From Streptomyces aureus (GTDB lineage Bacteria > Actinomycetota > Actinomycetes > Streptomycetales > Streptomycetaceae): a DNA stretch of 17,922 nucleotides. How positions within the stretch are numbered: the first letter of the stretch is position 1; each line of letters begins with the position of its first letter. Below are positions 14,472-17,922 of this stretch, one piece after another. A program made the position numbers and the translations under genes. The notes below the pieces were generated by a model. That model had not been told where the DNA came from, did not search any database, and saw nothing but the letters and a program-made list of their open reading frames with translations. The stretch is taken from positions 1-17,922 of the forward strand of contig NZ_JNZD01000056.1 of the NCBI RefSeq assembly GCF_000725495.1, in the 5' to 3' direction.

Positions 14472-14864
14472 TCAGGAGCGAGGGGACGTCCCCTCTTCCG
14501 CTGCGGCGGTGCGCAGAAGGGACTCCACGAGGGCGGAGACGTGCCTGCGGTCGACTGGGCCGAGTTTCTGCACGCTGGCGATCAAAATCGCGACCTCGGG
14601 GTCGCTCGCCTCGGGCGTGTCCTCGAGGTAGAGGTGGACCCCGCACGCCTCGGCGGCGGCCCGGTGGACCGGCGTGAGGGGAATGCCGAGCCCCTTGGCC
14701 AGCCCCTCGAGCGTGCTCTGTTGCGGCATCCGAGCCAACCGCTCCGACGTCGCCAGGTGGTGGACGGTGGAACGCGAGACGCCCCCGCGCCGCGCGACAT
14801 CGCTATAGGACCAACCGTGCTGGTCAAGTTGGTGCTTGATCAGTACCTGCAGTGGGTTCGGCAC
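14472..14864 (-). CDS. XRE-family helix-turn-helix transcriptional regulator
   Basis: A 130-residue DNA-binding protein. The start is GTG 14864, with AGGAAG nine bases before it on the minus strand. The N-terminal Cro/C1-type helix-turn-helix (about 5-65) contains LDQHGWSYSDVARRGGVSRS, TVHHLAT and TLEGLAKGLGIPL. The C-terminal half (about 66-130) is a small helical region (EVAILIASVQKLGPVDRRHV, SALVESLL) that probably mediates dimerisation or ligand sensing. It is transcribed away from the AT-rich region shared with the plus-strand gene at 15499, so it may regulate that gene, itself, or both; that is inference. Confidence 0.85.
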   Translation of the reverse strand: MPNPLQVLIKHQLDQHGWSYSDVARRGGVSRSTVHHLATSERLARMPQQSTLEGLAKGLGIPLTPVHRAAAEACGVHLYLEDTPEASDPEVAILIASVQKLGPVDRRHVSALVESLLRTAAAEEGTSPRS

Positions 14865-15316
14865 AGCTGGTGTCTTCCTGCTCGGATGCTGCTTCCCGCC
14901 TTGGTGTCAGTGAGTTTAAACGAATCAGATCGTTGATCGTCATGTGCTTACCTTTCCGTATCAGAACGGTGCGAAAAGGCCAATCGGGCCCATTTGCCCA
15001 CCGCTGCGACCGACGGCTGAACTGGCGTCATATGTCCGCCTGTTCGGCTCGCCCCCGGCGGGGACGGCTGTCGTCGGCGGCTGGAATTGCGCACAGATGC
15101 CACGGGCCTTTGCCGTCCGCCCGGGCCGGGGGCAGGCGCCGTGCGGTGTGCCCCGTCCACTTGGCCCTGGTGCCCCCTCGGTCATGGCGCGCATCCCTGC
15201 TGCGGGGATGCGGATCCGGCGCAGAGGGGCGCACGGTTGCACATGATGCGGCAATCGAAGCGTGAAACTGATAAAAGATGCAACAAGTTTAAATGCTTTA
15301 GGCTTTCTTTTCGCGG

Positions 15317-15337
15317 TTTCATTCGCATTTTCATTCG
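15317..15337 (+). repeat. Direct repeat TTTCATTCG, 12-bp spacing
   Basis: TTTCATTCG occurs at 15317-15325 and 15329-15337, about one helical turn apart and about 90 bases upstream of the promoter at 15429. The spacing suits a regulator binding on one DNA face. Confidence 0.4.
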
Positions 15338-15428
15338 GGCGTGAGCGGGGCGGTTTGGGCCTGAGGGGATCGATCCCGCGCCTCTGCCGGAAAAGATGAA
15401 TCAGCATCTCTTTGACCAGTCCTTTACT

Positions 15429-15455
15429 TGACGGGTCATCATTTGTGCTATGGTT
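15429..15455 (+). promoter_or_regulatory. Probable promoter of the TTA-codon gene at 15499
   Basis: TTGACG (15429-15434) and TATGGT (15450-15455) are 15 bases apart, and the -10 is preceded by TGC, an extended -10 form. ACTTGA at 15427 gives 17-base spacing as an alternative -35. The predicted start leaves a leader of about 35 bases. Confidence 0.5.
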
Positions 15456-15498
15456 GATCAATTCAATCCGAAAGGTCGAACCTGAGGGGGGGGGATTG

Positions 15499-16023
15499 AT
15501 GATCTCAACTGCCTCCGCGTTAGCCCTGTGGCTCGCCGAAATGTCCGATGACCGGGAAAGGGTTCTCGGCGAGTGGCATGCGAATTGTTTCGGAATTGCG
15601 TTACTTCCCGCTGGAACATCCTGGGATGCGGTCAGGTTCCCAGAGGATGAGGGTTACCGTGCCTATCTCGATCTGGTCGAGACGGCACGCCCTGTTGGAC
15701 CTGTGCTTTGGGACTCCTGGTGCAAGCAGGTGTATTTCTTGGCCTCTCCGGGCCGATCGAGCCTGCTGCGGTCACTCGATCTCCGCGTCGTGTCGCTGGA
15801 GGGATGGCTTGCCGCCCCGGACCCGAGACGGCAGGCGGGCAGGTTCGCATGGGTCCACGGCAGTCCGGCGAGGCAGCTGACCTGCGCCGAAGACCTCTAC
15901 CTCTCGGCCATCTGCGCCGGCTCACCGAGCTCTGGCGATGCCGAGCACTTCTTTGCCCCGGCCCCCTCTGTATCCCCGTGGGTGCCACTTGCGGTCCAGC
16001 ATGAGCTGAATCGAATCTGCTGA
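15499..16023 (+). CDS. Unknown protein with two TTA codons (bldA-dependent)
   Basis: A 174-residue cytoplasmic protein. The start ATG 15499 follows a run of nine Gs (15486-15494) in the ribosome-site position. It begins MISTASALALWLAEMSDD and contains CFGIALLPAGTSWDAVRFP, GPVLWDSWCKQVYFLASPG and LEGWLAAPD. This pattern resembles Streptomyces proteins related to the N-terminal part of bifunctional primase/polymerase proteins, but without clear catalytic residues, so I do not name a function. In-frame TTA codons at 15520 and 15601 (residues 8 and 35) mean translation needs the rare bldA leucyl tRNA, linking it to late growth. Its first 120 bases are less GC-rich than its end. Confidence 0.75.
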   Translation: MISTASALALWLAEMSDDRERVLGEWHANCFGIALLPAGTSWDAVRFPEDEGYRAYLDLVETARPVGPVLWDSWCKQVYFLASPGRSSLLRSLDLRVVSLEGWLAAPDPRRQAGRFAWVHGSPARQLTCAEDLYLSAICAGSPSSGDAEHFFAPAPSVSPWVPLAVQHELNRIC

Positions 16024-16327
16024 CAGCCGCTCGACGCCCTTCCGGCCGTCATGATGAACGGCCCTGGTCGAAGGTGCCGGACCCGGCCGGCGGCCCGCCG
16101 TGGGACGACTGCGCCACCCGATGAGACGGCCGAGCCCGACAGCTCCGCCCCTCGGACGCACCCCCTGCGCCGCCACCGTCCGGCGTTCCCGCCCGCCCTC
16201 TCCTCGCGATGTGACGCGGGTCACCCGAATCCCGCGTCACGAACGCAGGAGCAGCTCGCGTCTCGTGGTCGTCCGCAGCGGGACCGACGCAGCGGGACCG
16301 ACCGACACGAGAGAAGGCGGCAGGACG
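16024..16327 (+). other. Intergenic leader of the oxidoreductase-sigma fusion
   Basis: No gene is supported. The one clear element is a perfect inverted repeat, GTGACGCGGG (16211-16220) with CCCGCGTCAC (16231-16240) around ten bases, about 90 bases upstream of the ATG at 16328. It could be an operator or the terminator of the preceding gene. Confidence 0.45.
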
Positions 16328-17815
16328 ATGAACACGACAGCAGCGCAGCCACACGAGGTTCTGGTGCTCGGCGCCGGTTACGCCGGCCTCTCCGCCGCGA
16401 TCCAGCTCGCGGCCCGCACCAGAAAGCGTGCAAACCTCCGGGTCACTCTGGTCAACCCCTACGACACCTTCACCGAGCGCCTGCGACTGCACATGACCGC
16501 CACCGGGCAGGAAACGGCCGAGATGAACATCCGGGAACTGCTGGACGGCACAGGCGCCGTCTTCGTCCGCGGCTGGGTCACCGCCGTGGACGCCGAGACG
16601 AAGACCGTCCGCGTCGACGACGACCGGCTCCTGCGCTACGACACCCTCGTCTACGCCCTGGGCAGCATCGCGGACACCGTCACCGTGCCCGGCGCGGACG
16701 GCCACGCCCACACCCTCGACGGCCCGCAGGACGCCGCCCTCCTGGCCGGCCGCCTGTCCGGGCTCGACGCCGGGACCGTCGTGGTCGCCGGCAGCGGCCT
16801 CACCGGCGTCGAGGCCGCCGCCGAGATCGCCGAACAGCACCCGGACCTCCAGGTGCTGCTGCTGGGCCGACGGGAGCCAGGCTTCCAGACGTACCGCACC
16901 CTGCTCTTCTCCGTCGCCTACCGCCTCCTCGGCACCGCCGCCCACGCCGAGGACGTGGTCCAGGACGCCTGGCTCAAATGGTCGGCCGCCGACCGCTCCC
17001 AAGTCGCCGACCCGAAGGCCTACCTGGCCCGGATCGTCTCCAACCTGGCCATGGAACGGCTCCGTTCGACCCGCCACCAGCGCGAGACCTACGTGGGCCC
17101 CTGGCTCCCCGAACCGATCCTCACCGGCCCCGACGTCGCCGACACGGCCGCCGCGGCGGACGCGGTCTCCATGGCCCTGCTGGTCGTCCTGGAGACACTC
17201 AGCCCCCTGGAACGCGCCGTCTTCGTCCTGAAAGAAGCCTTCGCCTTCAGCTACGCGGAGATCGCCGAAGCGGTGGAACGTTCGGAAGAAGCAGTCCGCC
17301 AGGCCGCGCACCGCGCCCGCGAACACGTCCAGGCCCGCCGCCCCCGCTACCCCGCGGACCCCGCCCGCCGACGCGACGTCACCGAACGCTTCTTCGCGGC
17401 CTCCACGGGCGGCGACATCAACACCCTCATCGGGTCTCCTTCGTGGATACCCCCGGCCTTCAGGCCGGGGTGGGGGTACCTCCCGCTTGCGGGGGAGAAA
17501 CGAGGCTCCTGCGGAGCAGGGCAGGGAGAGCCGGTTCGCCCCCTGGGCGGACCGGCGTTGTCAGTGGCGGCCGTTAGGTTGCTCGCGTGTATCTGCGGTA
17601 TTCCTTCCGGCTCGAGCCGATGCCGGGTCAGCGCATCGCGCTGGCCCGTACTACAACGATGCGCTGGCTGCGAGGAAGGCCGCGTACCAGGCGGACAGGT
17701 CGAAGATCGCGACAGGTGTGCTGGCGAAGCGGGTGATCACCGACGCGAAGAAGACGCCCGAGCGGGCCTGGCTCGCCGAGGTGTCGGTGGACGCCCTGCA
17801 GTCCTCTCTTCGTGA
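16328..17815 (+). pseudogene. In-frame fusion of truncated FAD-dependent oxidoreductase and SigJ-type sigma factor, interrupted by an IS
   Basis: One open frame joins two normally separate genes. Residues 1 to about 185 are the N-terminal half of an NDH-2-like FAD oxidoreductase: FAD site VLVLGAGYAGLSAA (11-24) and second Rossmann motif VVVAGSGLTGVEAAAEIAEQ (151-170). It stops near LLLGRREPG, and the remaining half is missing. From FQTYRTLLFSVAYRLLG (about 186) the sequence is a SigJ-type ECF sigma factor: sigma-2 with AEDVVQDAWLKW, then RRETYVGPWLPEP-like sequence, and sigma-4 with LSPLERAVFVLKEAFAFSYA and EAVRQAAHRAREHV. The two families are commonly neighbours in Streptomyces, so a deletion near 16880 probably fused them. 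After ERFFAASTGGDINTLI (about 368, base 17431) the SnoaL-like C-terminal domain is lost, and the frame runs into insertion-sequence DNA until 17815. It starts at ATG 16328. Confidence 0.8.
17448..17497 (+). repeat. Subterminal hairpins of the IS605-type element
   Basis: CCCCGGCC (17451-17458) pairs perfectly with GGCCGGGG (17463-17470) around TTCA. An alternative outer pairing is TACCCCC (17448-17454) with GGGGGTA (17472-17478). A second, imperfect hairpin lies at 17480-17497. Structured ends are recognised by the TnpA transposase of this family. Confidence 0.7.
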
Positions 17816-17922
17816 TCTCGATGCGGCGTACGCGAACTTCTTCGGGTCGGTGTCGGGGAAGCGGCCAGGGCGCCGTATGGGGCTTCCGGTGTTCAAGTCG
17901 AAGAAAGACAGTCGGCAGGCCG
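17587..17922 (+). pseudogene. tnpB: TnpB (OrfB) fragment with internal deletion and frameshift, partial
   Basis: From GTG 17587 the frame reads VYLRYSFRLEPMPGQRIALA, the normal start of TnpB, the RNA-guided nuclease of IS605-type elements. At about 17648 the match jumps to YYNDALAARKAAYQADRSKI in another frame. It then continues through DAKKTPERAWLAEVSVDALQ and SLRDLDAAYANFFGSVSGK to the window edge. About eight residues that family members have here (around FGCARVV) are absent and the frame is shifted. This part therefore cannot be read as one protein. The catalytic RuvC region lies outside the window. Confidence 0.75.

Larger units (their letters stand above)
14865..15498. other. AT-rich intergenic regulatory region between divergent genes
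   Basis: No gene is supported. It carries the palindrome GTTTAAAC (14914-14921) in the leader of the minus-strand regulator gene, a visibly AT-rich stretch (about 15245-15345) with a 9-bp direct repeat, and the promoter of the plus-strand gene. The drop in GC is typical of Lsr2-coated foreign DNA. Confidence 0.5.
17432..17922 (+). mobile_element. IS200/IS605-type (tnpB-only) element, left part, running off the window
   Basis: Homology to the sigma factor ends at about 17431. The sequence then shows a cluster of hairpins followed by a tnpB reading frame, which is the layout of an IS605-family element end. The exact left boundary is not visible because these elements make no target duplication. 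The right end lies outside the window. Confidence 0.7.

Noticed and set aside
14961..15461. 166-residue minus-strand open frame in the AT-rich intergenic region
   Set aside because: No good ribosome site, no domain, and composition shifts along its length; the promoter of the plus-strand gene lies inside it.
16049..17326. 425-residue minus-strand and 508-residue plus-strand (from 16051) open frames
   Set aside because: Both overlap the oxidoreductase-sigma fusion, whose frame shows unmistakable FAD-binding and sigma motifs.
1..17922. CRISPR array, rRNA or phage attachment site
   Set aside because: No regularly spaced repeats, rRNA-like sequence or tRNA-associated duplication was seen anywhere in the window.

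Overview
The window is high-GC actinobacterial DNA and almost certainly from a Streptomyces chromosome. The pointers are strong G/C third-position bias, an Lsr2 nucleoid protein, a LAL-type LuxR regulator, an RsbW-like ATPase, a SigK/RskA pair, a SigJ-type sigma factor and rare in-frame TTA (bldA) codons. The many mobile-element remnants and long non-coding gaps suggest an accessory, recombining region.

Layout. Bases 1-87 are the 3' end of an unknown gene. It shares a strong hairpin terminator (103-139) with the convergent LAL-type LuxR regulator gene (minus strand, ending at 177). Lsr2 follows at 3108-3440, apparently from a leaderless promoter. After about 700 non-coding bases come a small secreted Trp/His-rich protein (minus, 4130-4357), a 5'-truncated RsbW-like ATPase, and the translationally coupled sigK-rskA pair (4785-6121). 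A second small secreted His-rich protein follows (6700-7056). A small unknown gene lies on the minus strand (7692-7952).

The central block (about 8.4-14.3 kb) is the most interesting. A chimeric IS630/IS3 transposase remnant (minus) lies to the left. Then come a 70-residue peptide gene with leader/core character (9603-9815), a strong hairpin, and a TTG-started membrane protein that joins a PqqD-like (RRE-like) domain to an M50 HEFGH zinc metalloprotease with a long Pro/Ser/Thr tail (10204-12129). Next is a secreted four-cysteine protein (12168-12854), and then an IS3-type OrfA/OrfB pair whose -1 frameshift signal is intact while its DDE catalytic triad is not (12969-13993). I read peptide, RRE-M50 protease and secreted Cys protein as a candidate ribosomal-peptide maturation and secretion system with no recognisable modifying enzyme other than the protease.

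The right end holds a small unknown gene, an XRE regulator (minus, 14472-14864), an AT-rich regulatory region, a gene with two TTA codons behind a G9 tract (15499-16023), and an in-frame fusion of a truncated FAD-dependent oxidoreductase to a SigJ-type sigma factor. That fusion is broken at about 17431 by an IS200/IS605-type element whose tnpB is itself frameshifted and runs off the window.
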